Shown in pieces: positions 24,801 to 34,200 of a stretch of DNA of 64,000 bases. The position numbers and the translations under genes are program-made. The notes under the pieces are model-generated. The model was not told the origin of the DNA and searched no databases. It saw nothing but the letters and a program-made list of their open reading frames with translations. Origin of the DNA: Closterium sp. Naga37s-1 (Eukaryota > Streptophyta > Zygnematophyceae > Desmidiales > Closteriaceae); assembly GCA_947471745.1 (NCBI GenBank), contig CANJKZ010000460.1:487001-551000 (forward strand), read 5' to 3'. The stretch's first letter is position 1; every line of letters starts with the position of its first letter.

Positions 24801-27676
24801 TTCGGATGTAGTGAGTCGATTTTGAAAAGCATGGGATTTCGGATGTAGTGAGTCGATTTTTGAAAAGCATGGGATTTCGGATGTAGTGAGTCGATTTTTG
24901 AAAAGCATGGGATTTCGGATGTAGTGAGTCGATTTTTGAAAAGCATGGGATTTCGGATGTAGTGAGTCGATTTTTGAAAAGCATGGGATTTCGGATGTAG
25001 TGAGTCGATTTTTGAAAAGCATGGGATTTCGGATGTAGTGAGTCGATTTTTGAAAAGCATGGGATTTCGGATGTAGTGAGTCGATTTTTGAAAAGCATGG
25101 GATTTCGGATGTAGTGAGTCGATTTTTGAAAAGCATGGGATTTCGGATGTAGTGAGTCGATTTTTGAAAAGCATGGGATTTCGGATGTAGTGAGTCGATT
25201 TTTGAAAAGCATGGGATTTCGGATGTAGTGAGTCGATTTTTGAAAAGCATGGGATTTCGGATGTAGTGAGTCGATTTTTGAAAAGCATGGGATTTCGGAT
25301 GTAGTGAGTCGATTTTTGAAAAGCATGGGATTTCGGATGTAGTGAGTCGATTTTTGAAAAGCATGGGATTTCGGATGTAGTGAGTCGATTTTTGAAAAGC
25401 ATGGGATTTCGGATGTAGTGAGTCGATTTTTGAAAAGCATGGGATTTCGGATGTAGTGAGTCGATTTTTGAAAAGCATGGGATTTCGGATGTAGTGAGTC
25501 GATTTTTGAAAAGCATGGGATTTCGGATGTAGTGAGTCGATTTTTGAAAAGCATGGGATTTCGGATGTAGTGAGTCGATTTTTGAAAAGCATGGGATTTC
25601 GGATGTAGTGAGTCGATTTTTGAAAAGCATGGGATTTCGGATGTAGTGAGTCGATTTTTGAAAAGCATGGGATTTCGGATGTAGTGAGTCGATTTTTGAA
25701 AAGCATGGGATTTCGGATGTAGTGAGTCGATTTTTGAAAAGCATGGGATTTCGGATGTAGTGAGTCGATTTTTGAAAAGCATGGGATTTCGGATGTAGTG
25801 AGTCGATTTTTGAAAAGCATGGGATTTCGGATGTAGTGAGTCGATTTTTGAAAAGCATGGGATTTCGGATGTAGTGAGTCGATTTTTGAAAAGCATGGGA
25901 TTTCGGATGTAGTGAGTCGATTTTTGAAAAGCATGGGATTTCGGATGTAGTGAGTCGATTTTTGAAAAGCATGGGATTTCGGATGTAGTGAGTCGATTTT
26001 TGAAAAGCATGGGATTTCGGATGTAGTGAGTCGATTTTTGAAAAGCATGGGATTTCGGATGTAGTGAGTCGATTTTTGAAAAGCATGGGATTTCGGATGT
26101 AGTGAGTCGATTTTTGAAAAGCATGGGATTTCGGATGTAGTGAGTCGATTTTTGAAAAGCATGGGATTTCGGATGTAGTGAGTCGATTTTTGAAAAGCAT
26201 GGGATTTCGGATGTAGTGAGTCGATTTTTGAAAAGCATGGGATTTCGGATGTAGTGAGTCGATTTTTGAAAAGCATGGGATTTCGGATGTAGTGAGTCGA
26301 TTTTTGAAAAGCATGGGATTTCGGAAAAGCATTACTGTATCCATATTTTTGTAACACTATATCTCTAAAATCAATTTCTGATTACATGCCGTTTTTTTTT
26401 ACCAAGGTTTAGACGATATATATCTTAGCAAGATATCTGTAGGTAAGCTCTTATTAGGCACTCACCGGGCCATAGGGCCACCTGTGTCCGGAGCTGGTTT
26501 GCCCCGTGTGGTCGCCAGGTATGGCAAATGACCGAGCCAGAAACCGAACCTGGCGAGGACAGGGGCAGGGGTTGGGAAACAAGAAAGAGGAATGAGGAAG
26601 CGCGCGACAAGGAGTAAAGAGAAAAGAAGAATATGGCTCTGGCTGGGGAAGAATGAATGCTTGTCGACTGAAAGGCAGTTGGTTATAGCCTCCAATTGAA
26701 TCCCACCTCCAAACAAGGCCCACGCTATGTGATCCCTCATACCTGACCAACCCCCTGCCGCCCACCTGACTTCCTGATGCCACCCACCTGACCTCCCGCA
26801 GCCCACCTGATCGCCAGAAAAATTCTCCAGAAATTTTTAAGTCACTGAGACTTCCGCCCGCGCCTGGAAGAGGCTCTTGGTATGTGATTTCTTAGAGCCC
26901 CTCTGTTCTCCTCCCACCCACCTGCCACCCACCTGCCCCCCTTAGCTCTGCCACCCACCTGATCTCCGGAGAAGTTTTCCAGAAACTTCTGAGTCACTGA
27001 GACCTCCGCCCGCGCCTGGAAGAGGCTCTTGGGAGACACCCTCTGAATGAGACGAGCGAAGAAGTCAGAGACCTGGGGAGGGGAGGATGTAACAAGAAGG
27101 TGAGGAATCTGGGGGATTTGCAAGGGGATTCTCTCCATCAGGGAAGGAGTCGCCTGGAAGAGGCTCTTGGGGGACACGCAGTGAATGAGGCTCTTGGGGG
27201 ACACGCACTGAATGAGGCGAGTAAAGAATTCAGAGACCTGGGGAAGAGGGAAAGTGAAGGGGACGAGGAACATAGAAGTGATATTGTGGGAGATGAGTGG
27301 AATGGCTATCCACGGAGGAAGGGCTTGAAAGAGGCTCTTGGGAGGCACCCTCTGGATGAGACGAGCAAAGAAGTCGGAGACCTGGAGGGGAAGGGGAGGG
27401 GAAGAGAAAGGGGAGAAGCCTGTGGATTCTGTGAAGGATGTGGATTCTGTGGAAGTTGAGATGGTTCCAGGCCATTGAGGAGGTGCCTGGAAGAGGCTCT
27501 TGGGGGGAAACCCTCTGGATGAGATGAACAAAGAAGTCAGAGACCTGAAAAAGAAGGGGAAGGGGATGAGAGAAGGGAGACAAGGAATTTGAGAAATTTG
27601 AGGGGGTTGTTTTCTCATCAAAGCGACTCCGGGTGAGATGAGCAACAACTCCACATCTCAACTTCAGAAATTGAGG

Positions 27677-27709
<33 letters not shown>

Positions 27710-30116
27710 AGGTGCCTAAAAAGATGCAACACCGTTTGAGATTAGAGACAGCTCCACATTTCAACTTCGGATTGCCTGCATCTCACCTCGGGCTTCTTGA
27801 GGGCGTTGGCAGCTGCAGCAGAGACAGAGCCGTATAGTAGGTACCTGGGAGGACAGCGAGTGTATGGTGGGGCAAAGCGAATGTATAGAGGAGAACAAGG
27901 GTTGATGAGAAGAGCAGGCAAAGAGATACCCCTGGATGAGGATTATGGGGCAAGACCGAGAAGAAATCACAGGACGACAGAATGGCACAAAGAAATACTT
28001 GGGATAATTTCATTTCTAATGTGCCCACCTTCTTTCAGTCTTTCTTTGACTCGCCTAAAGAATGGGAGTGTAAAAGTGGGATCACTTCCCATTCTTACCG
28101 GCTTGGGTTCTTGAATGGGTTGTGCAAACCGGATTTGGGGCAGCTAGAAAGGCTCTCCACGAATGGCTGTGGGGTAATACAGGGATGAAAAATAGAGATT
28201 GGGCAGGAAAAGGAAAAATGACCGTGAGATTGACAGCCAGATTTGAAGCAGTGGTTGCGAGAGGGTGTTGGCTAATGGGCGAGTGGGAGAACCACAGAAT
28301 GAATAATTAACAATTTGTTCGTTTGGCCATCTCAAAAATCACACGTAATATCTTAAAAGCTTCTTCGACTCCATGAAATCATATCCTATCCTTCATCAGA
28401 CTCAGAAAAATTCATGCATAAACTCAGCCACTCATATCCCCCTCTTACCTAAATCTCATGCGCTTGTGCACCGGGCACCGAAACCATGTCCTTTCCATCA
28501 CATCACACTCACAAAAGACACACAGACAGTCACACTGACACTCACTCATGCATAAGCTCACACACGGCACAGCACATCCTCACTCACATCCTGCTCACCT
28601 GAATCTCATGCGCCTGTGCATCGGGCACTGAAATCTTACTCTTCCCATCACACTCACACCCAGTCACACTCACACACTCACTCACTCCATTACACTCGTG
28701 CATAGCACACCCTCACTCACATCCCTCGCACCTGAATCTCATGCGCCTGGGCGGCGGGCACCGAAATCATATCTTTCCCGTTCAACGGGTCAACCACCAC
28801 TGCACTCCTCTCACTGCCCCTCCACTCCCCACCCACTGGCCAGGGGAAAGGGGGCGGGGGAATGGGGAGAGTAAGGGGACCAGGGGGGAAGGGGGAGAGG
28901 GGAGGGTAGGGGAGAAGAGCCTTTGAAATAATGTCCTTCCCGTTGAGAGGATCAGCCACCACTGCACCGTTGGATCACTACAATGTCCTTTCACTGTCCC
29001 TGCACTCCTTTCACTGTCCCTGCACTCCTTTCACTGTCCCTGCACTCCTTTCACTGTCCCTGCACTCCCCACCCACTGGAGAGGGGGGAGGGGGTAGGGG
29101 GGAGGCAGAAGGGGGAGAGGCGGGGGTGGAGGGGGGAAGAAGAGTGGAGGGAAGAGGGAAAGTGATTCAATGCACGGCCTTAGGGATCATGTCCTTCCCA
29201 TTCAACGAGTCAACCACCACTGCACTCCTCTCGCTGCCCCTCCACTCCCCACCCACTGGAGATGGGGGAGTGGGGAAGGGGGAGGGGAAGGGGGAGAGAC
29301 GGGGACGGAGGGGGAAGGGGAAGAGTAGAGGGGAGGGGGGAAAGTGATTCATTGCACGGACTTAAAGATCATGTCTTTACCATTCAACGGGTCAACCACC
29401 ACTGCATTCCTCTCACTGCATTCCTCTCACTGCATCCTGCATTCCTCTCACGGCGTTTCTCTCACTGCATTACGGTTCAACACATACCTATGGACACCGA
29501 GGTTCTTTGAATCCGGTAAATGTTTTATTTTCTTATTTTTCCCCTTCGTCTTCTTGTTTTCGTGGATCACTGAAACAAATGGTTCGTGGTTAGAATGACT
29601 CTACCGAGGTTAAAAATCTTGGAGTTGGAGGCTTGTAGCGAAGCGGGGTCGACTGTAGCGAAGTCCAGCCCAGCCAGGGAGGAGAGGAGCCTGCGGGGCG
29701 GAATGGTGGGGAAGGGGGAAGCGGACCAGGAATTTATGGACGTTAGGAAGACGAAATAGGTGGAATGACTGGGCAATAAAAATCTGTAGAGACAGGATGA
29801 TAATAGGAGTAAGCTGGACTTGAGAAATGTCTCTTGATACACCTTCGCTTCAGCGTTACACAACGTCAGTGGCCCTTTTTTTTTTTTTTTTTGCTCCCGG
29901 GATACGCGAGGCAGGGAAAATCCTTGCAGAAAGAGAAGAAAGAAATAAAAAGAGTAGTTGAGGCTAACATCCAAGGGTCAAAGGTTTCCGTCCATTACCC
30001 TCCTAGAGATAGGCTACAGCGTACCTCGAAGAGGCAAAAGACCACGTCATTCCGTGCCGCGCGCGACCCGCAAGGGCCATCGCTTGGCGGCGCGACGCTG
30101 TCGCCGTCGCGAGCAT
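888..30116 (-). CDS. P5CDH: Delta-1-pyrroline-5-carboxylate dehydrogenase (ALDH12 family), 3' end outside window
   Basis: Oxidises glutamate-gamma-semialdehyde to glutamate with NAD+, the second step of mitochondrial proline breakdown (family knowledge). Exons, 5' to 3': 30025-30116, 29605-29690, 28732-28835, 28099-28166, 27787-27844, 26959-27072, 26466-26549, 4225-4329, 3311-3424, 2996-3127, 2221-2310, 1891-1980, 1426-1644, 888-998. All phases agree and give 489 codons. The start at 30116 opens an Arg/Ser/Ala-rich, mitochondrial-type leader (MLATATASRRQAMALAGR). Landmarks in order: FATVD, DPLNGKDM, FFARLIQRV, ISPFNFPLEIP, GALYMGNKPLLKVDS, the NAD-binding FTGSARIAE, LEDAGFDWKILGPDV, the catalytic-cysteine motif ACSGQKCSAQ, LTIGPVLT and KEVFGP. 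About 65 C-terminal residues typical of ALDH12 (after FLQ) are not seen and should lie left of base 1. Intron 7 is 22136 bp of satellite. Intron 11 appears to use a GC donor. The frame is intact; no disabling change was seen in the chosen exons. Confidence 0.95.
1075..1243 (-). repeat. Two echoes of P5CDH exon 14 head
   Basis: Sequences homologous to the acceptor and first ~15 codons of exon 14 (VVTEYDDSEIDLVLE) recur at about 1075-1120 (VVTGYDDSEIDLVLE) and 1199-1243 (VVTEYDDSEVDPMLE). Each is preceded on the minus strand by a CCCCAG-type acceptor. After the homology both continue into non-homologous intron. The true exon is the copy at 888-998, which alone carries the full domain segment and a donor. 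Confidence 0.85.
2128..2562 (-). repeat. Echoes of P5CDH exon 11
   Basis: Besides the complete exon 2221-2310, partial copies lie at about 2513-2562 (VAWVCNQDAYTSGSQ) and 2390-2446 (VAWVCDQDVCACSGQKCS). A diverged copy of the exon tail plus downstream intron (ggaggatagactgaccgagg) lies at about 2131-2165. The 2390-2446 copy keeps the GQKCS catalytic motif but lacks the rest of the exon. Confidence 0.82.
2812..3297 (-). repeat. Echoes of P5CDH exon 10, one on each side
   Basis: The complete exon is 2996-3127. A copy of its tail plus donor (AGFDWKILGPDVKE then gtgggt) lies at about 2812-2860. A copy of its head (CVTQSTGSARIAEILAKDLR) lies at about 3219-3297. The exon is thus flanked by a tail echo downstream and a head echo upstream, in transcript sense. 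Confidence 0.85.
3505..3830 (-). repeat. 27-bp minisatellite grown from a P5CDH exon 9 fragment
   Basis: About ten 27-bp units (gtcatatgagcatggagcat plus gccgcat) fill 3505-3785. They contain agcatggggcatgccgcatg, the part of exon 9 (3311-3424) that encodes the LLHACGMPHAD region. A further head copy of exon 9 with its acceptor (VVMEQALRLLHACGM) sits at about 3776-3830. The array therefore seems to have been seeded by a duplicated exon head within intron 8. Confidence 0.88.
4105..4165 (-). repeat. Decayed echo of P5CDH exon 8 tail
   Basis: On the minus strand this matches the tail of exon 8 (PML.LMGACYMENKPLL against PMLQLMGALYMGNKPLL), with an in-frame stop. It lies about 60 bp downstream of the real exon (4225-4329), inside intron 8. 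Confidence 0.8.
4330..26465 (-). other. P5CDH intron 7, 22136 bp, almost wholly satellite
   Basis: On the minus strand the donor is GGCCCG|GTGAGT (exon ends at 26466) and the acceptor is CTGCTGCAG|GTGACC (exon starts at 4329). Joining them reads WPYGP-VTIISPF in phase 0, exactly the ALDH12 order. Only 27 bp at the acceptor side (4330-4356) and 140 bp at the donor side (26326-26465) are not satellite. The other gene introns here are mostly a few hundred bases long, so this one is larger by well over an order of magnitude. Confidence 0.93.
4357..26325. repeat. 38-bp tandem satellite, about 578 copies
   Basis: The unit (first copy 4357-4394) begins catgggatttcggatgtagt and ends with gaaaag. It has 12 G and 3 C on the plus strand, about 39% GC. 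The array is 21969 bp with no interruption and nearly all copies are identical. Exceptions: a catggg-to-cacggg variant in clusters starting near 5878, 7890, 8915, 11536, 12752 and 13818; single-T-deleted 37-bp copies near 5940, 8751, 10803, 22161 and 24820; an inserted-base copy near 12753; a copy with altered ttatcgg near 12835; and a degenerate pair at 20547-20590. The unit has no stop codon on the minus strand and 38 is not a multiple of 3, so all three minus frames stay open for thousands of codons. These giant frames are artefacts. I do not recognise the satellite family. Confidence 0.98.
26814..27550 (-). repeat. Fourfold echo of P5CDH exon 6
   Basis: The intact exon is 26959-27072. Partial copies lie at about 26814-26880 (exon tail, one in-frame stop, donor kept), 27146-27240 (FFTRLIQCVSPKSL, itself internally duplicated), 27330-27390 (VSDFFARLIQRVPPKSLFQA) and 27483-27547 (VSDFFVHLIQRVSP). 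Each upstream copy starts with its own acceptor-like CCAG or TCAG. This is the densest set of exon echoes in the gene. Confidence 0.88.
27678..27709. repeat. Long poly-T tract (poly-A in P5CDH transcript sense)
   Basis: An uninterrupted run of about 30 T in P5CDH intron 5. A shorter T tract (about 29875-29892) lies in intron 1. No retroelement body was recognised next to either. Confidence 0.9.
28440..29512 (-). repeat. Echoes of P5CDH exons 3 and 2
   Basis: Exon 3 (28732-28835; GGEWRGSERSAVVVDPLNGK onward) has tail echoes downstream at about 28452-28500 and 28608-28660 (AQAHEI words, the second with a donor). Head echoes lie upstream at about 28928-28975 (ADPLNGKDI), 29183-29262 (GEWRGSERSAVVVDSLNGKD) and 29364-29405 (VVDPLNGKDM). 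The 28985-29062 copy has also expanded into a ~20-bp minisatellite (tttcactgtccctgcactcc). A short echo of the exon 2 tail lies at about 29490-29512. Confidence 0.82.
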
Positions 30117-31282
30117 CGTGGGACGCTCTGTCTACCGGACGATGAGGCCGAGACGGCTGACAGACCAGCTGGTTTGAAGGCTGACGTGACAACGCAAGAA
30201 TCTAGGAATCTAGATATCAAGCCACGATCCAGCCTACATCGAATGTCGTGGCGCGAATTTCAACCTCCACAAGTTCTACAATGGACAAACTTCGAATGTG
30301 CGAAATAATGGAAACGTAAGATATAAGTGGGTACACTTCTGAGGAATTTTGCACTAAGAAGGGCTTGAAACGCGTATTTATGCTGGCAGGTTTTTTTGGG
30401 GGACAGTACCAGGTGGGTTTCTCTACACTTCCAGGTTGGCAGCCCATTTCTGCGACGCCTCTGAACTACCTGGTGCCCCCCTGCAAACGTAACTTCCAGC
30501 GTCGGCGACTGTTAGCGAAGCACTGCTGGTGGGAAGTCCCCGCGCCTCGCCACAACTACCCATACGTTATTTTGACCAATCAAGGACAAAGCTGAATATG
30601 TGCTACTTTCATTTCAGACTACCCTGGCCGAAATTCACCTTAAAGAAATCCTTTAGAAAGCTTGTTGGTCTCGAAAGACGAAAATATTTCCTTCTTTTAC
30701 CTTCCATGAATGGCAAATCTAGTGCAGTGCTGTCAATTTCCACGCCTTAATCGTTACCTGATCCCTCACTGTAGGCCTAGAATAATCACTAAAAGGGGGG
30801 TGTCCAGCGCGGTTTTCTGCTGGTCGTCCAGTGCGGGATTCAGAAGGTTTCTCGATCGTTACCACGTGTTACCGTAACATACCAAACATAACCACGGTTT
30901 GTGATTCGGAAACAAGAGTTGCAGGTGCACCCACCCACCTCTACCCAAATGCTTGCTAGAGAGCATTGCCAATGGTGTTGTCTGTCTGGTTTTAGGTTAG
31001 CCTGCTTGTCATCCAATCCAGCCCTTCGTCGACATTCATTTCATTCTTCATCCCTCCCAGCCAAGCATTTTGTTGGAGTCGCACACAGAATCCAGCTCGA
31101 TTAATTGCGGCTGGGAGAAAAGCCAGGGACGGCAGGAATCTCGAGAAGAAGTCCGAGGTTACATCACAACTTTTTACCTCGCGAGACAACCAGAACAGAA
31201 GCAGAAGCAGACGCAGCAGTAGAAGCAGGAGCAGGAGACGCAAAAGCACACGCCAGTACTCCAGCCACAAAAAGTCGGCACC
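30117..31282. other. Divergent intergenic region between P5CDH and the GT61-esterase gene
   Basis: 1166 bp between two start codons pointing away from each other. It should hold both promoters and 5' UTRs. I see no gene, no clear TATA pair and no transposon. A purine-rich agaagcag stretch at 31195-31245 is probably 5' UTR of the plus-strand gene. Confidence 0.7.
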
Positions 31283-34200
31283 ATGGCAGTCTCTCACCGC
31301 CACCACAGCTCGCGCATCTTCCGTCCCTTGCGATCGAGTAAAACCGTCGTGGGAAGGAATCCCGCATCTTGCTCGCATTCGATTCGCCTGTTCCTTCTCC
31401 CCCTCGTCACCCTCCTCCTCGTCACCTGCGCGCACTGCCTTTCCTTCGCGACGTCGTGCGACGAGGCCTTCGCCGCTCGCGAAAACGCCTCGACCAATCG
31501 CCGTGGCGGAAGGAGGCGGTTACAGGAGGACGACGCGGACTACCCTCCGCCTGACGATAGCTCAATGGAACAGTTAAGGGATGCCGAGGAGGAGGAGGAG
31601 GAGTCAGGAGGATTAGGGCTAGGTCGTAAACGGTCCAGCTCCTTGCTTGATCTTGTGCGAAACGCAGATCTCGGCGACGTTCACGGCGACGGTTTCGGCG
31701 ACGGGTCATTGGGTGGACGATACCATCAGCGACAGGAGCGAGGTTCGCCGGGCGACGCTGGCGACGGGGTTGTGAACGAGCCTGGCGACGAGTGGAGTCC
31801 GGATGACGGCGTGGCGTCCAGTGATGGCGATGCGGCGAAGGTTTCAAAACCGGTTGCGAAACATCACCGACAGAAGTTACCATTTTCGATACACTCGAGC
31901 AACCTCAAGTTTTACAGGCTGACGCAGTTACACCCCCCCGGGACTAAATACCCGCCGGGCAAGCCAAAAAATGGCAAGAAGGAAAAGGTTCCTTCCTGGC
32001 ACATCTGCAAGGGAGCGGGTAAATGCCCCGATTTAAGACCTTGCGGCGGCTACCAACCAGAAATCGACGCGTGTTGGCACGAGGAGTATATGGGCGAAAC
32101 GAAATCTCTGATTGGTCAACAGGAAGACCTAGTGTACCAACTCTTCCGCAAGAAGAAAGATCCGGGTGCGACCACTTTTCCCCCAACAGTTTTACGGGCA
32201 AGACGGTACAAAGTCGCAAACAACCCTCTGGAAGCCTGTGTAGCGAACGCGAGTGGGAAGTTACCCGGGGAATTGCTGCGTTCCGGGTGCTGGGCGCTGG
32301 AGGGGGAGGGCGCGGAGGGGGTAATGCGGAGGGCAAGAGGGGGAGGCGCGGAGGAGGAGCGCGCGGAGTGGGCCGGGCAGGTTTTCGTTTTGCGGGACGT
32401 GTTTGTGAATCATTTCGGGCAGGTGTTTAACAAGACGCACCTGTTCGACACAGGCGGCTGCAACTGGAAAGCCAAGGTATGCTTGTAACGGGGATGGGAT
32501 GAGGCGAATGTGTTCCCACATAAAACAGTCGTGAATCTGATGGTAGCAACGAGCGATCAGCGCTCGTACCACCAGGTCATTCAGAGGCTGAACCCACTTG
32601 CCGTTCCTTGCTTCCTCTCTTGCACCTCCTCCCTCCCTCCCTCTTGCCAGTTCGCCTACCCGAAAGACGCCCCAGTCGTGTCACATCAAACGGTGGTGAA
32701 TCTGATGGTAGCAAGGAGTGACCAGCGCTCGTACCACCAGGTCATTGAGAGGCTCCCGTTGCTGCACGTTCTGCGCAAGATGACAAAGAACGCCGCCCTC
32801 AAGGACGCACACGTGGCTCTGCCGTCCTCCAGGGTGAGTGGGTGGGGATCGCTGATTCACTGGGGCAGCAGCAGCCTCCTGAGCGATGTTGGAGTCATTT
32901 TTGAGAATCCTAAAATAATGACTCCAACACAGCAGACTCCTGAGCGCCTTTCTGCGTCGAATGCTCAACCTCAACCTCCAATGCTCTCTGGCATTTTAAC
33001 CTCAACAGTCAACCTGCCTAAGACCCCCTTCCCTTTCCACACTCCCATCACCCTCCCCTTCAACAGGGTTTGCGTCGAATGATCACGAGCATTCTCGATT
33101 TTGACCTCCCATGGACGCCCTTCCCCTTCCACACGCCCAACACGCTCCTCCCCGTTGCCTCCCCTCTCCTTCTCATTCCCTCCTTTCCTCCCTCTCTCCT
33201 CTCTCTATTCCCTCCTCACCCCAGGGTCTACGTCGAATGATCACGAGCATTCTAGATTTCGACCTGCCATGGACGCCTTTCCCCTTCCACACACCCAACA
33301 CGCTCCTCTTTGCGGAGTCACTCATCCAACCTCTCTCCGAGCATTGTGACGAGCCTCAGCACTCGGTTTGGCGAGACATCCGAACCTCGCTCTTCGACCC
33401 GAACCACCCGTACCACCCCCGAGCCTCCTCCATTGCCCCCCGAGCCTCCCTCTCCCTCCCCTCCGTCATCCAATCCCACCACCTCTTCCTCCAAGCCTCC
33501 TCCCAAGCCATCCAAGACGCGAAAGCTGCCCAGAATCCGGGCAGCAAGGAAAAACTTTCCGTGAGCTACCCGACGCCGTTTTTGGCCGGAGTGCTGCCCA
33601 TGCTTGACGTGGATTTGGAGGAGGATGAGGTGGCATGGGCGGCACTACCTTCTGATTGGATGGTGGTGGTGGGATTGCAAGGGCTGCATAATCGGGCAGA
33701 TGCGGAGGCGATCAGGAATGTTGTGCTTCAGCATTTCCCGGCCCATCGGGTTGCTAGCTACTGCCCTAGCATGTCTGTGGAAGAATGTGAGTGTGGGGAG
33801 AGTGAGTGAGTGAGTGAGTGAGTGAGTGAGTGAGTCTGTTGAGGGATATGAGAGTGGAGTGAGTGAGTGAGCTACTGCCAAAGCACGTTTGTCAAGGATA
33901 GGATTTTTCTTTCTTTTCAGTGCAGTGCAAAACCTCTTTTTGCATTACAGCACTCTTACTCATTCACCCACCGATAGCACCCTAACCCCACTTCTTACCT
34001 TCTCTCCCATCTTTCTTCCCCTGTCTGCCCCTCTCTCCCCCCTCTTGCAATGCAGTGCGAAACCTCTTCTCGCGTACAGCCCTTTTCATTTCAGTCACTG
34101 ACAGCACTCTAATGCACACCATCTTCATGCGGCCGGCAACTTTTGTCCTGGAGCTACGCCATCCCTCCGCCCTCCGCTTCCCCTCCTACTCCCTCTCCTC

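Noticed and set aside
4357-26325. CRISPR array
   Set aside because: Repeats are directly adjacent with no spacers, and the context is a eukaryotic intron.
4075-26357. Minus-strand open frames of up to ~7400 codons across the satellite
   Set aside because: The 38-bp unit has no stop in any minus frame, so all three frames are open by construction. The peptide is a 38-residue repeat from frame rotation, and the region is an intron by splice sites and phase.
27678-27709. Poly-A tail of a retroposon or LINE
   Set aside because: No reverse-transcriptase coding sequence, SINE-like body or flanking direct repeat could be recognised beside the T tract.
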